A stretch of DNA of 64,000 nt, from assembly GCF_013410065.1 (NCBI RefSeq), contig NZ_JACCCW010000001.1, positions 1 through 64,000 of the forward strand, given 5' to 3'. This document shows, one piece after another, positions 1 to 8,319 of this stretch. The translations under genes were made by a program, and so were the position numbers. This DNA is from Granulicella arctica. GTDB taxonomy: Bacteria; Acidobacteriota; Terriglobia; Terriglobales; Acidobacteriaceae. Under the pieces are notes generated by a model. It was not told where the DNA came from. It saw nothing but the letters and a program-made list of their open reading frames with translations, and did no database searches. How positions within the stretch are numbered: position 1 is the first letter of the stretch; the number at the start of each line of letters is the position of its first letter.

Positions 1-95
1 GACTTACGCCCTACGAATACCTCTGCAAAATCTGGACACAGACCCCAGATAAATTTACTCTCAACCCAATCCATCAAATGCCGGGACTAAACAGC
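1..95 (+). mobile_element. C-terminal fragment of an IS481-type transposase (cut by the window edge)
   Basis: Frame 3 from base 3 encodes a peptide containing PYEYLCKIWTQTPDKF and then PIHQMPGLN. This is the characteristic C-terminal end of IS481-family integrase-core (DDE) transposases, which normally stop one residue after PGLN. Here the frame does not stop: it runs from PGLN into repeat sequence (core GCTCAAGATGACAG) and ends only at a TAA at 183-185. The element's end therefore appears replaced or interrupted by the repeat. Only the last 30 or so residues are inside the window, so intactness upstream cannot be judged. No terminal inverted repeat was identified. Confidence 0.65.
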
Positions 96-118
96 TACGC
101 TCCGCTCAAGATGACAGC
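96..118 (+). repeat. Intergenic repeat, copy 1 (3' part only)
   Basis: Contains the 3' half of the repeat family found six more times in the next 8 kb (consensus core CTTCGCTCAGGATGACAG), here with CTCAAGATGACAG. It abuts the transposase fragment. Confidence 0.6.
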
Positions 119-207
119 TTTTGAGGGGTCGGGCGAACAGCAAGGACGGAGGCGAGACGCTAGTGGGTGGGGGTGCGTCCTATAATCGGATGAACCACGG
201 AGACGGC

Positions 208-2628
208 ATGACAGAGAGTGCGCGGCGGCGAAAGGTTGCGAGCATCCTGCTTGGTGCGTCCCTGCTGGCGCTGTTCCTGATCCTTGCGTCCATGAATGCG
301 TTCCATAACTTCCTGAATCCGGCGACGACCGGGCAGATTGTGGTGTTCACGGGAATCTCGGCGGTTGCGTTCGTGCTGTTTGTGGGCGTGCTGGTGATGC
401 TGGTCCGGAACGTGTTGAAGTTGTATGCGGACCAAAGCAGCCGGGTGATGGGAAGGCGGCTGCGGACGCGGATGCTGTGGGGCGCGGTGCTGGTAAGCCT
501 GATTCCGATCTCGTTTATGTTCGCATTTAGTTATCTGTTGATGAACCGGTCGGTCGATCGCTGGTTCTCGCAGCCGCCAACACGGGTGCGCGATGACAGT
601 ACGCGGATGGCTCTGGAGCTGGCACAGTACACGGCGACGAATGCGCGGGCGGAGGCAGAGTCGATTGCGACTGGTCTGCCGGAGATGACTGCGGCCGGAA
701 CAACCGGAGCGACGATGGGGACGGCAGCGGTCTCGCAGGAGAACCTGCTGCGGGTCTTGCAGGTGCTGCGGCAGCATGAGATTACGCTGCAAAGCGGATT
801 TGTGGTGGTGTATCACGACGGGCAGGCGGTGGCGGCGTTCCACCTGCCGGAGCAGACAGGGAGCAAGCCGAAGGTCAAGTCGTGGCTGCCCGAGCATAGC
901 GATCTGATCGACGATCCGGACACTCCGCCGAAGGGAGCGAGAGAGCGTCCAAACGCAGAGACGGCGGAGGGGCTTGAACTCGCCATGCCGGTGGACGGGA
1001 CGATCCTAGCGGCGGCGGAGCGCAGCGATGGGCCGATGTTCAGCCTGGGAACGACGGACTACGCGCTGGGAATGTCGGTGCTGAAGAACGGCGGGAGTGT
1101 GGTGGTGGGCCTGCCGATGCCGTATGGGATGTCGGCAACCATGACGGAGCTGCGGAAGTCGGCGGATGACTACTGGAAGCTGTTCCGTAGCCGGCGACTG
1201 ATCCGCAATACGTATACATGGCTGCTGTTGATGATGACCTCACTTGCGCTGTTTGCCACGAGTTGGTTGGCGCTTCACCTGTCGAAGCAGGTGACGAAGC
1301 CGGTGGAGGCGCTGGCGGATGCGATGGAGGCGATAGCGGCAGGAGACTATGCGCATCGTGTGGGCGACAGCGCGACGGAGGAGCTAGAGGAGCTGGTGCG
1401 GAGCTTCAACCACATGGCGGCGGATCTGGAGGGAAGCCGACGAGCGGTGGAGATGTCGACAGTGCAGTTGAGTCTCGCAAATGCAGCTCTGGAGGCGCGT
1501 CGGGGAGAGCTGGAGACGATGCTCCAGACGATTCCGAATGGCGTGGCGACGCTCGATGCGCAGCGACGGATCGTGCTGGCCAACCGTGCTCTGAGCGAGA
1601 TGATGGACCCGGGTGGGCAGCTGCCGTTTCTGGGGATGGCGATGGAGGCGGTCTTTCCGATGGAGGTGGTGGAGGCGCTGGATCGACTGATCAAGCGCAG
1701 TCACCGGATGGGGTCGGCGGCGGCCGAGCTGGAGATGAGTGCACCGAAGGGAAACGGCGGCGGCGTGATGAATCTGCTCGCGACGGTGGCTCTGCTGGAG
1801 ACGGGAGAACGTGCGCATCTGGGTTATGTGGTGGTGCTCGAGAATGCGACGGAGCTGTTGCAGGCGCAGAAGCAGTCGGCGTGGAAGGAGGTCGCGCGAC
1901 GAGTGGCGCACGAGATCAAGAATCCGCTGACGCCAATCTCCTTGAGTGCGGAGCAGATTCATCGGCATATTGGGCGGATGGAGACGACAATGGCGGTAGA
2001 TGGAACGAGCTCGCCGTCGATTGCGGTGATCCGGCGATGCAGCGAGGTTATTACCTCTTCGGTGGAGAGCATGCGCGGACTGGTGGACCAGTTTGCGGCG
2101 CTGGCGGAGTTTCCAACGGCGAGGCCGCGACCGGCAGACCTGAACACGATCGTCGAGAACTCACTGGCAATGTTTGCGGGACGGTTGCAGAATATTCGGC
2201 TGGTGCGATCGATGGAGGCGGGCTTGCCGCTGGTGATGGCCGATCCGGAGGCTCTGAAGCGTGCGCTGGGCAACCTGATCGATAACGCAGCGGAGGCGAT
2301 GCAGCAAAGCTTGCTGCGCGAGATGCTCATCACGACATCGCTGCTGGGCAATGGCATGATCGAGCTGACGATCACCGATACGGGCGCGGGGTTGACGGAC
2401 GAGATGCGCGAGCGGCTGTTCCTTCCCTACTTTTCGACCAAGCAGCGTGGTACGGGGCTGGGGCTGGCGATTGCGGCGAAGATTATCCAGGAGCACGAGG
2501 GGACGATTCGTGCGGAGAAAAACGAGCCTGCCGGGGCGAAGTTCATCGTGGAGCTGAGAACGGCGTCGATTGCCGATATGGGTGAAGGACAGACAGCGGA
2601 TGCGCTGGCGGGTGGAGGTCTGGTTTGA
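208..2628 (+). CDS. ntrY: NtrY-like membrane sensor histidine kinase
   Basis: Autophosphorylating sensor kinase of an NtrY/NtrX-type two-component system, acting at the inner membrane. I place the start at the ATG at 208 because GGAG lies six bases upstream; an in-frame ATG at 190 and a TTG at 121 are possible. From 208 the product is 806 aa. Membrane segments fall near residues 12-30, 44-67, 89-112 and 336-356, enclosing a periplasmic domain of about 220 residues. A HAMP domain (about 357-410), a PAS-like region (about 430-540), a HisKA H-box RRVAHEIKNPLTPI (His near 567), an N-box NLIDNAAEA and the ATP-lid motifs DTGAGL and GTGLGLAI follow in order. The stop codon overlaps the start of the response regulator by four bases, so the two are translationally coupled. 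The inducing signal cannot be read from the sequence. Confidence 0.88.
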   Translation: MTESARRRKVASILLGASLLALFLILASMNAFHNFLNPATTGQIVVFTGISAVAFVLFVGVLVMLVRNVLKLYADQSSRVMGRRLRTRMLWGAVLVSLIPISFMFAFSYLLMNRSVDRWFSQPPTRVRDDSTRMALELAQYTATNARAEAESIATGLPEMTAAGTTGATMGTAAVSQENLLRVLQVLRQHEITLQSGFVVVYHDGQAVAAFHLPEQTGSKPKVKSWLPEHSDLIDDPDTPPKGARERPNAETAEGLELAMPVDGTILAAAERSDGPMFSLGTTDYALGMSVLKNGGSVVVGLPMPYGMSATMTELRKSADDYWKLFRSRRLIRNTYTWLLLMMTSLALFATSWLALHLSKQVTKPVEALADAMEAIAAGDYAHRVGDSATEELEELVRSFNHMAADLEGSRRAVEMSTVQLSLANAALEARRGELETMLQTIPNGVATLDAQRRIVLANRALSEMMDPGGQLPFLGMAMEAVFPMEVVEALDRLIKRSHRMGSAAAELEMSAPKGNGGGVMNLLATVALLETGERAHLGYVVVLENATELLQAQKQSAWKEVARRVAHEIKNPLTPISLSAEQIHRHIGRMETTMAVDGTSSPSIAVIRRCSEVITSSVESMRGLVDQFAALAEFPTARPRPADLNTIVENSLAMFAGRLQNIRLVRSMEAGLPLVMADPEALKRALGNLIDNAAEAMQQSLLREMLITTSLLGNGMIELTITDTGAGLTDEMRERLFLPYFSTKQRGTGLGLAIAAKIIQEHEGTIRAEKNEPAGAKFIVELRTASIADMGEGQTADALAGGGLV

Positions 2629-3998
2629 ATCATGTGCTGATCGTCGACGACGAAGCAGAGATACGGGAGTCGCTCGAGAACATCTTGCGCGAGGAGGGGT
2701 ATGTCGTCACGACTGCTGCGACCGCGACTGAGGCTCTGGAGCTGCTGCGCGACGCGGCGTATGACGTGGTGCTGCTGGATATCTGGCTACCGGATAGGGA
2801 CGGGCTGGATACGCTAGGCGAGATTCGTCAGATGGAGAGCGCGCATGTGCCGGAGGTAGTGATCATCAGCGGGCACGGGACGATCGAGGCCGCGGTGAAG
2901 GCGACGAAGCTGGGGGCGTACGACTTTTTGGAGAAGCCGCTGAGCCTGGCACGGACGCTGATCGTGCTGAAGAATGCGATGAAGGCGCGGCAGATGCGCG
3001 AAGATAACCAGGAGTTCGCACGGCAGCTTTCGGTGAAGGGTACGGTGACGGGCAACAGTGTGCCGATGAAGGCGCTGCGGCAGCAGATCAAGCTGATGGC
3101 TCCGACGAATGGGCGGGTGTTGATCTTCGGCGAGAGTGGGACGGGCAAGGAGCTGATCGGGCGGGCGATGCATGAGGAGAGCTTGCGCAAGGACCGCGTG
3201 TTTGTGGAACTGAACTGCGCGGCGATTCCGGAGGACTATATCGAGACGGAGCTGTTCGGGTATCGCCATGGCGCGGGGCCTGCGGGGCCGGGGAGCCCGA
3301 CGGAGAAGCGCGGGACCTTTGAGCGGGCGGATGGAGGAACGCTGTTTCTTGACGAGGTAGGCGACATGAGCCTGAAGACGCAGGCGAAGGTGTTGCGTGC
3401 GCTCGATGAGCAACGTTTTCTGCCGGTAGGTGCGAGCCATCCGGTGCATGTGGATGTGCGTGTGATTGCGGCGACGAATAAGGATCTGGAAGAGGAGATT
3501 GCGCGGGGGAACTTTCGCGAGGATCTTTTTTACCGGCTCAATGTGATTCCGTTTTTCGTGCCTCCGCTGCGCGACCGCAAGGAGGATATTCCGCTGCTGG
3601 TGAAGGAGTTTTTGCAGCAGTTTGGGCAGCAGTATGGGCGGCCACGCATGGAGATGAGCGACGATGCGCTGGCGGCGCTGAAGCAGTATCACTGGCCGGG
3701 AAATGTGCGTGAGTTGCGCAATCTGGTCGAGCGTGTGCTGATCCTGAACCCAAAGGTGCAGCGGATCGAGAAGAAGCATCTGCCGGTACTGGTGTTTCGC
3801 GATGCAGGTAAGGCGGCGGGGCGGGGCGAGGAGTTTGCGACGTTGCTGCAGGCGCGTGAGGCGTATGAGCGGGACTACATCCTGAAGAAGCTGGATGAGT
3901 GCCATGGGAATGTAAGCCGCGCGGCGGAGGGGTTGGGACTGGAGCGGAGTCATCTGTATCGGAAGATGAAGGCGCTTGGGGTCAGCGTAAAAGAGTAG
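2625..3998 (+). CDS. ntrX: NtrX/NtrC-like AAA+ response regulator with a degenerate GAFTGA loop
   Basis: Receiver, AAA+ and Fis-type helix-turn-helix domains in the usual order of sigma-54 activators (457 aa). The receiver has the acidic pocket VDDE (8-11), phospho-acceptor Asp52 (VVLLDIW) and EKP (103-105). The AAA+ domain has Walker A GESGTGKE (169-176) and Walker B LFLDEVGD (240-247). A Fis HTH (GNVSRAAEGLGLERSHLYRKM) ends the protein. The sigma-54 contact loop, normally GAFTGA after ELFG, reads GYRHGAGPAGPGSPTEKRG (212-230), so the motif is absent. Family members without GAFTGA generally do not activate sigma-54 polymerase, so this may be a sigma-70 activator or a repressor (inference). 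The start is a TTG overlapping the ntrY stop as TTGA; a GTG three codons in is an alternative. Confidence 0.88.
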   Translation: MNHVLIVDDEAEIRESLENILREEGYVVTTAATATEALELLRDAAYDVVLLDIWLPDRDGLDTLGEIRQMESAHVPEVVIISGHGTIEAAVKATKLGAYDFLEKPLSLARTLIVLKNAMKARQMREDNQEFARQLSVKGTVTGNSVPMKALRQQIKLMAPTNGRVLIFGESGTGKELIGRAMHEESLRKDRVFVELNCAAIPEDYIETELFGYRHGAGPAGPGSPTEKRGTFERADGGTLFLDEVGDMSLKTQAKVLRALDEQRFLPVGASHPVHVDVRVIAATNKDLEEEIARGNFREDLFYRLNVIPFFVPPLRDRKEDIPLLVKEFLQQFGQQYGRPRMEMSDDALAALKQYHWPGNVRELRNLVERVLILNPKVQRIEKKHLPVLVFRDAGKAAGRGEEFATLLQAREAYERDYILKKLDECHGNVSRAAEGLGLERSHLYRKMKALGVSVKE

Positions 3999-4035
3999 TG
4001 CTACGCGCGCGACGATAGGCGCCTTTTGCGCAGAG

Positions 4036-4072
4036 GCAAATGCGGGTTCTTCTGCAAGCTCAGAATGACAGG
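4036..4072 (+). repeat. Intergenic repeat, copy 2 (degenerate)
   Basis: Begins GCAAATGCGGGTTCTTC and ends AGCTCAGAATGACAGG, matching both ends of the repeat family with internal divergence. It lies downstream of ntrX. Confidence 0.55.
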
Positions 4073-4089
4073 TTTTTTAGGATGGGATG

Positions 4090-4163
4090 GCAAGAACACG
4101 CAATAGCAAATGCAACCACAGGTCCTTCGACTTCGTGCTGCGCACTTCGCTCAGGATGACAGT
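4090..4163 (+). repeat. Intergenic repeat, copy 3 (long form)
   Basis: Contains AAGAACACGCAATAGCAAAT, then AGGTCCTTCGACTTC, an internal extra GTGCTGCGCACTTC, then GCTCAGGATGACAG. It is the most complete copy and carries the 5' AAGAAC/GCAA block shared with copies at 7043 and 8249. Confidence 0.7.
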
Positions 4164-4179
4164 TTGTTTGAGCTGGTTA

Positions 4180-4245
4180 GGAAGAACGAACCACAGCGAT
4201 AGTAAAGACAAATGTAGATCCTTCGACTGCGCTCAGGATGGCGGG
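4180..4245 (+). repeat. Intergenic repeat, copy 4
   Basis: Contains GGAAGAACGAACCACAGCGA, then ACAAATGTAGATCCTTCGAC and TGCGCTCAGGATGG. With copies 2 and 3 it makes a tandem-like cluster filling the 326-base space between ntrX and the amidohydrolase; nothing else was recognised there. Confidence 0.65.
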
Positions 4246-4324
4246 GGTTGTGGATGAGTTGAAGGAGAACGGGCAAAGGCACCTGTGCGTTTACAATCGG
4301 TCTACTTCCCTTTCAGGAGACTTA

Positions 4325-5653
4325 ATGCGAGCCTTTTCCGCGCTGCTGCCCATCGTGTCCCTTTTTTCTTTCACTGCGATTGCGCAGGATATTCCTGCTC
4401 TTGTCGATAAGCAGCTTGGCGAGTTAGTGCAGACATACAAAGGGATCCATGCGCATCCGGAGCTGTCGCACCATGAAGAGCAGACCTCTGCCCTACTTGC
4501 AGGCGAGTTGCGTAACGCGGGCTACACAGTGACGGAGCATGTAGGCAAGTATCCGGATGGGTCGCAGGCGTATGGGCTGGTCGGGATACTGAAGAATGGG
4601 ACCGGGCCGACGCTGCTGGTTCGAGCAGACATGGATGCGCTGCCGGTGGTGGAAGAGACGGGCGTGAGCTATGCAAGCCATGTGAAGGCGAAGAATCCGG
4701 CGGGACAAGAGGTCGGCGTGATGCACGCGTGCGGACATGATGTCCACGTGACGACGATGGTTGGAGTGGCGCGCACGATGGCGGCACTGAAGAGCCAGTG
4801 GCATGGGACGCTGATGCTGGTGGGGCAGCCGTCGGAGGAGACGATTGACGGAGCGAAGGCGATGATGGCGGACCATCTGTATGAGCGCTTCGGCAAGCCC
4901 GATATAGCGATAGCGCTGCACGACACGAGCACGCTGGCAGCAGGTCAGGTTGGGATGACGAGCGGGCCGGCGCTGGCGAGCTCAATCTCGTACGACGTGA
5001 CGATGCGTGGGATCGGTGGGCATGGCTCGACGCCGCAGGCGGGCAAGGACCCGATCGTGATGGCGGCAGAGTTTATTGTCGAGCTACAGACGGTGGTGAG
5101 CCGGTCGGAGGACCCGCAGGACCCGGCGGTCATTACGGTGGGCGACATTCATGGCGGGACGAAGCGGAACATTATCCCGAATGAGGTGAAGATGGAGCTG
5201 ACGACACGAGCGTTCTCGGACAAAGCGCGGCAGACGATCTTCGATGGAATCACGCGAACGGCGAAGGGAGTGGGGGTAGCGGCGGGGGTTCCGGAGAACC
5301 TGATGCCGGTGGTGAAGCTGCTGGAGGATGAGTCGACGCCGGTGCTTTACAACGATCCTGCGCTGTCACTGCGGGTAAAGGCGGCTCTGGTGAAGGCTCT
5401 GGGTGCGAAGAATGTCTCTGAAACCCCGCGAATTATGGGTAGCGAGGACTTTGGTGTTCTGGGGGACGATCACAAGATTCCGGTGACTATGTTCTGGCTG
5501 GGTGCGGCAGATCCGGCGAAGCTGGCTGCGGCGCAGGCCGCGGGCAAGGAGCTGCCCGGACCGCATACGAGCAAGTTTGAACCGCTGCCGGAGCCTACGC
5601 TGCGGACGGGTGTGACGGCGATGAGTTCGGTGGCGATTGCGCTGCTGCAATAG
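4325..5653 (+). CDS. Exported M20-family amidohydrolase/peptidase
   Basis: Zinc-dependent amidohydrolase of the M20D type (hippurate hydrolase/N-acyl-amino-acid amidohydrolase group), probably releasing an amino acid from an acylated or amide substrate in the periplasm. The start at 4325 has AGGAGA eight bases upstream and gives a Sec signal peptide (MRAFSALLPIVSLFSFTAIAQ, cleavage after AQ). An in-frame start at 4238 would place repeat sequence inside the protein and is rejected. Visible metal-site motifs are MHACGHDVH and QPSEE, and the dimerisation-domain GGHGSTP follows, all in family order. The 442-aa length fits the family. It is flanked on both sides by intergenic repeats, so it is probably monocistronic. 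The substrate is unknown. Confidence 0.85.
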   Translation: MRAFSALLPIVSLFSFTAIAQDIPALVDKQLGELVQTYKGIHAHPELSHHEEQTSALLAGELRNAGYTVTEHVGKYPDGSQAYGLVGILKNGTGPTLLVRADMDALPVVEETGVSYASHVKAKNPAGQEVGVMHACGHDVHVTTMVGVARTMAALKSQWHGTLMLVGQPSEETIDGAKAMMADHLYERFGKPDIAIALHDTSTLAAGQVGMTSGPALASSISYDVTMRGIGGHGSTPQAGKDPIVMAAEFIVELQTVVSRSEDPQDPAVITVGDIHGGTKRNIIPNEVKMELTTRAFSDKARQTIFDGITRTAKGVGVAAGVPENLMPVVKLLEDESTPVLYNDPALSLRVKAALVKALGAKNVSETPRIMGSEDFGVLGDDHKIPVTMFWLGAADPAKLAAAQAAGKELPGPHTSKFEPLPEPTLRTGVTAMSSVAIALLQ

Positions 5654-5658
5654 GGCGG

Positions 5659-5721
5659 GCAAATGCAAGAGCAGCCGCAGGTCCTTCGACTGCGGCTGCG
5701 CCTTCGCTCAGGATGACAGTA
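5659..5721 (+). repeat. Intergenic repeat, copy 5
   Basis: GCAAATGCAAGAGCAGCCGC is followed by AGGTCCTTCGACTGC, an insert GGCTGCGCCTTC, and GCTCAGGATGACAG. It lies between convergent genes. Confidence 0.7.
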
Positions 5722-5759
5722 TCTTGCGTAGGTTCAAACGATAAAAGCTACTGTGGTGG

Positions 5760-6989
5760 TTACTTTTTCTTTGCGGCGATCAGAGAGCGGTAGAGGTCGA
5801 TAGTCTGGTCGGCTATGGCGGACCAGGCGAATTTCTCTTCGACTCGTTTGCGACCGGCTTCGCCGTAGCGTTTGGCTTTCGCGGGGTCGCTGAGGAGGTC
5901 GGTGACCTGCGCGGCGAGGTCGCGGGCAAACTGAGCGGGGTTGGAGGGGAAGGTGGTCTTGGGGTCGGGATCGAAGGGGACGAGGTGGCCGGTCTCGCCT
6001 TCGACGACGACCTCGAGGATGCCGCCGGTGGCGGAGGCGACGACGGGAGCCTTGCAGGCCATGGCTTCAAGGTTGATGATGCCGAAGGGCTCGTAGACGG
6101 AAGGGCAACAGAAGACGGCGCAGTTGGAGTAGAGCTGGATGGCCTCCTGCTTGGTGACCATCTGCTCGATCCAGACGATGTTGTGGGTGGGGCCGGTGGT
6201 GTTTTGGCGGAGGGCTTCGATCATCTCGCGCATCTCTGCGGCGATCTCGGGGGTATCGGGCGCGCCTGCGCAGAGGACGACCTGGGTGCCGGGAGGCATA
6301 TGCGGGATGGCCTCGACGAGATGCGTGACGCCCTTCTGACGGGTGATGCGGCCGACGAAGAGGACGTAGGGCTGGGTGGTATCGACGCCGTATTTTTTCA
6401 GAGCAGTGATGTCGTCGGTCTTCTGGTACTGGTTGAGGTCGATGCCGTTGTAGATGACGTGGATACGGTCGGGCTGGACCTCGGGGTAGGCCTTGAGGAT
6501 GTCGGCTTTGGTGCCGTTTGAGACGGCGATGATGGCGTCTGCATCCAGAATTGCCGTCCGCTCCATCCAAGAGGACAAGGCATAACCGCTGCCTAGCTGC
6601 TCGGCCTTCCAAGCGCGGAGGGGTTCAAGCGAGTGTGTGGTGAGGACGAAGGGGATGTTGTAGAGCTTTTTGGCGAGGAAGCCTGCCATCGAGACGTACC
6701 ATGTGTGGGTGTGGACGATATCGATGGCGCTGAGCTCTTTCATCTGCGCGAGGTTGAGGGCGAAGGCATCGACGGCGGCCTTGAACTTTTGTTTCGTGTC
6801 GCCGGTGATCTCGGGGACGGGTTCGAGCCCGTGGACGTGGAGGTTCCCGATGTCTTCCTGCTGCGTGCCCCAGCAGTGGACCTCGACCTCGATCTTTTTT
6901 GCGAGTTCGAGCGAGAGGTATTCGACGTGGACACCGGCTCCGCCGTAGACGTTGGGTGGATACTCACGGGTCATCAGGCCTACGCGCAT
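5760..6989 (-). CDS. glgA: Glycogen synthase of the actinobacterial GlgA/GlgM type (GT4)
   Basis: Retaining glycosyltransferase that extends alpha-1,4-glucan or makes the maltose-1-phosphate precursor; cytoplasmic. The 409-aa protein begins MRVGLMTREYPPNVYGGAG, with the sugar-nucleotide loop GGAG at 16-19, and carries the EX7E signature in EPFGIINLE (Glu300 and Glu308). Two Rossmann-like halves are expected (GT-B fold). It resembles the shorter Corynebacterium/Mycobacterium-type enzyme rather than the roughly 480-aa E. coli GlgA (GT5). In mycobacteria this family works as GlgM, joining glucose from ADP-glucose to glucose-1-phosphate; which activity applies here is not visible. No other glg gene is adjacent, although pgm (24.2 kb) and polyphosphate glucokinase (55.4 kb) lie in the window. 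Confidence 0.85.
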   Translation of the reverse strand: MRVGLMTREYPPNVYGGAGVHVEYLSLELAKKIEVEVHCWGTQQEDIGNLHVHGLEPVPEITGDTKQKFKAAVDAFALNLAQMKELSAIDIVHTHTWYVSMAGFLAKKLYNIPFVLTTHSLEPLRAWKAEQLGSGYALSSWMERTAILDADAIIAVSNGTKADILKAYPEVQPDRIHVIYNGIDLNQYQKTDDITALKKYGVDTTQPYVLFVGRITRQKGVTHLVEAIPHMPPGTQVVLCAGAPDTPEIAAEMREMIEALRQNTTGPTHNIVWIEQMVTKQEAIQLYSNCAVFCCPSVYEPFGIINLEAMACKAPVVASATGGILEVVVEGETGHLVPFDPDPKTTFPSNPAQFARDLAAQVTDLLSDPAKAKRYGEAGRKRVEEKFAWSAIADQTIDLYRSLIAAKKK

Positions 6990-7042
6990 TGGTTCCTCCG
7001 GCTTTCTGCTGTTGGATGCTCGGAACAGGATACTGAAAGAAG

Positions 7043-7100
7043 AATAAGCAACGACAAATACACCCGCAGGTGCTTCGCACTTCGCTCAGGATGACAGTTC
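7043..7100 (+). repeat. Intergenic repeat, copy 6
   Basis: Contains AGAATAAGCAACGACAAATA, then CGCAGGTGCTTCGCACTTC and GCTCAGGATGACAG. It sits upstream of the glycogen synthase and downstream of era, both on the minus strand, while the repeat keeps the same orientation as the other copies. Confidence 0.7.
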
Positions 7101-7121
7101 GGTGGTGAGTGTGAGGATAAG

Positions 7122-8213
7122 CTACTCGGGTTTTTCTTCGTGGAGCTGGCGTGCAGCGATCTCTTCGAGTTGGCGGCGCCAGTCAAGGTCTTCGACGAAG
7201 CCGCGGCTGCTGCGCCACTCTTCCTGAACCTTGACGAAGAGTTCGAGGAAGACGCGGGTGCCGAGGAGGGATTCGATGTCCTTGCGCGCGGTAGAGCCGA
7301 TCTGCTTGAGCATCGTGCCCTGCTTGCCGATGAGGATGGCCTTCTGGCCGGTGCGCTCGCAGAAGATAGCGGCGGAGATTTTGGTGACGGGGAGTTTGGC
7401 TCCGGCGGGCCGCTTCTTTACCTTGCCGGTGATGGTGAGTTCCGGCTCGGGCTCTTCGAACTTTTCGATGACGACGGCGGTGGCGTAGGGGACCTCTTCG
7501 CCGGTGAGCATGAGGATCTTTTCGCGGATGAGCTCGGCGACGAGGAAGCGCTCGGGCTGATCGGTGAGCTGGTGCTTGGGGAAGTAGCGCTGGCCCTCGG
7601 GGAGCTGGCCGACGATCTTGTCGAGGAGGAGCTCGAGGTTTTCCTTCTTGCGAGCGGAGATGGGGATGACATCCGCGAAGGTGTGGAGGGTTGACCAGTG
7701 CGCGATGAGGGGGAGCAGGTCGGCCTTGGGAATGGCGTCGATCTTGTTGAGGACGAGGAGGACGGGGCACTCGAGTTTGCGGATGAGCGAGAGGGCGAAG
7801 TCGTCTTCGGCTTTGGAGAGCTCGACGCGGTTTTTGGTAAAGGACTTGAGGGTGCCTTGCTTCTCGGGCTTTTCCGCCTGCGGGAGGCGGTGGGTAACGT
7901 CGACGATAAAGAGGACGGCGTCGCGCGATTCGAGGGCGTCGTGGACCTCCTGCATCATGCGACGGTCGAGCTGGGTGTCGGGCTTGTGGACGCCGGGGGT
8001 ATCGACGAGGATGACCTGCGCGGCGGGATGGCCCGGCTCTCCCTTGGCCTTCTTTTTGAGCGGAACCTCGAGGACGCCGTGGATGCGGGTGCGCGTGGTC
8101 TGCGGCTTGTGGGTGACAATGGCGAGCTTCTGGCCGAGCAGGGCGTTAAGCAGCGTGGACTTACCCGCGTTGGGGCGGCCGATGATAGAGACGAATCCGG
8201 AGCGAAAGGGCAT
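7122..8213 (-). CDS. era: GTPase Era, long form
   Basis: Essential ribosome-assembly GTPase that binds 16S rRNA near the anti-Shine-Dalgarno sequence. GTPase motifs are G1 GRPNAGKS (12-19), G3 DTPG (70-73) and G4 NKID (155-158). A C-terminal KH domain contains ILIGKQGTMLKQIG. The 363 aa exceed the usual length of about 300 because of charged inserts: one after the G2 region (residues about 51-64, KKKAKGEPGHP), one between G3 and G4 (about 109-137) and one ahead of the KH domain (VKKRPAGAK). Such inserts would be surface loops, and all core motifs are intact. It lies on the same strand as the phoH-ybeY-corC block further upstream, a neighbourhood era often shares. Confidence 0.93.
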   Translation of the reverse strand: MPFRSGFVSIIGRPNAGKSTLLNALLGQKLAIVTHKPQTTRTRIHGVLEVPLKKKAKGEPGHPAAQVILVDTPGVHKPDTQLDRRMMQEVHDALESRDAVLFIVDVTHRLPQAEKPEKQGTLKSFTKNRVELSKAEDDFALSLIRKLECPVLLVLNKIDAIPKADLLPLIAHWSTLHTFADVIPISARKKENLELLLDKIVGQLPEGQRYFPKHQLTDQPERFLVAELIREKILMLTGEEVPYATAVVIEKFEEPEPELTITGKVKKRPAGAKLPVTKISAAIFCERTGQKAILIGKQGTMLKQIGSTARKDIESLLGTRVFLELFVKVQEEWRSSRGFVEDLDWRRQLEEIAARQLHEEKPE

Positions 8214-8248
8214 TGCTCTTATTATGCGCTGTTGGGAGCGAGTGGGTT

Positions 8249-8308
8249 GGGAAGAACAGGCAACGGTAAGTGCCGACGCAGGCCCTTCGGCTTCGCTCAG
8301 GACGACAG
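8249..8308 (+). repeat. Intergenic repeat, copy 7
   Basis: GGAAGAACAGGCAACGGTAA is followed by GCAGGCCCTTCGGCTTC and GCTCAGGACGACAG. It lies between era and the NIPSNAP gene. No further copy was seen to the right of this point. Confidence 0.65.
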
Positions 8309-8319
8309 AGCGAGGTAGG

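Noticed and set aside
1218..2285. A long open frame (355 codons) within the ntrY gene
   Set aside because: Composition is Gly/Arg/Asp-biased out-of-frame translation; the ntrY frame carries all kinase motifs.
4036..8308. A dispersed CRISPR array
   Set aside because: The repeats are kilobases apart with genes between them and have no regular spacers or cas genes.
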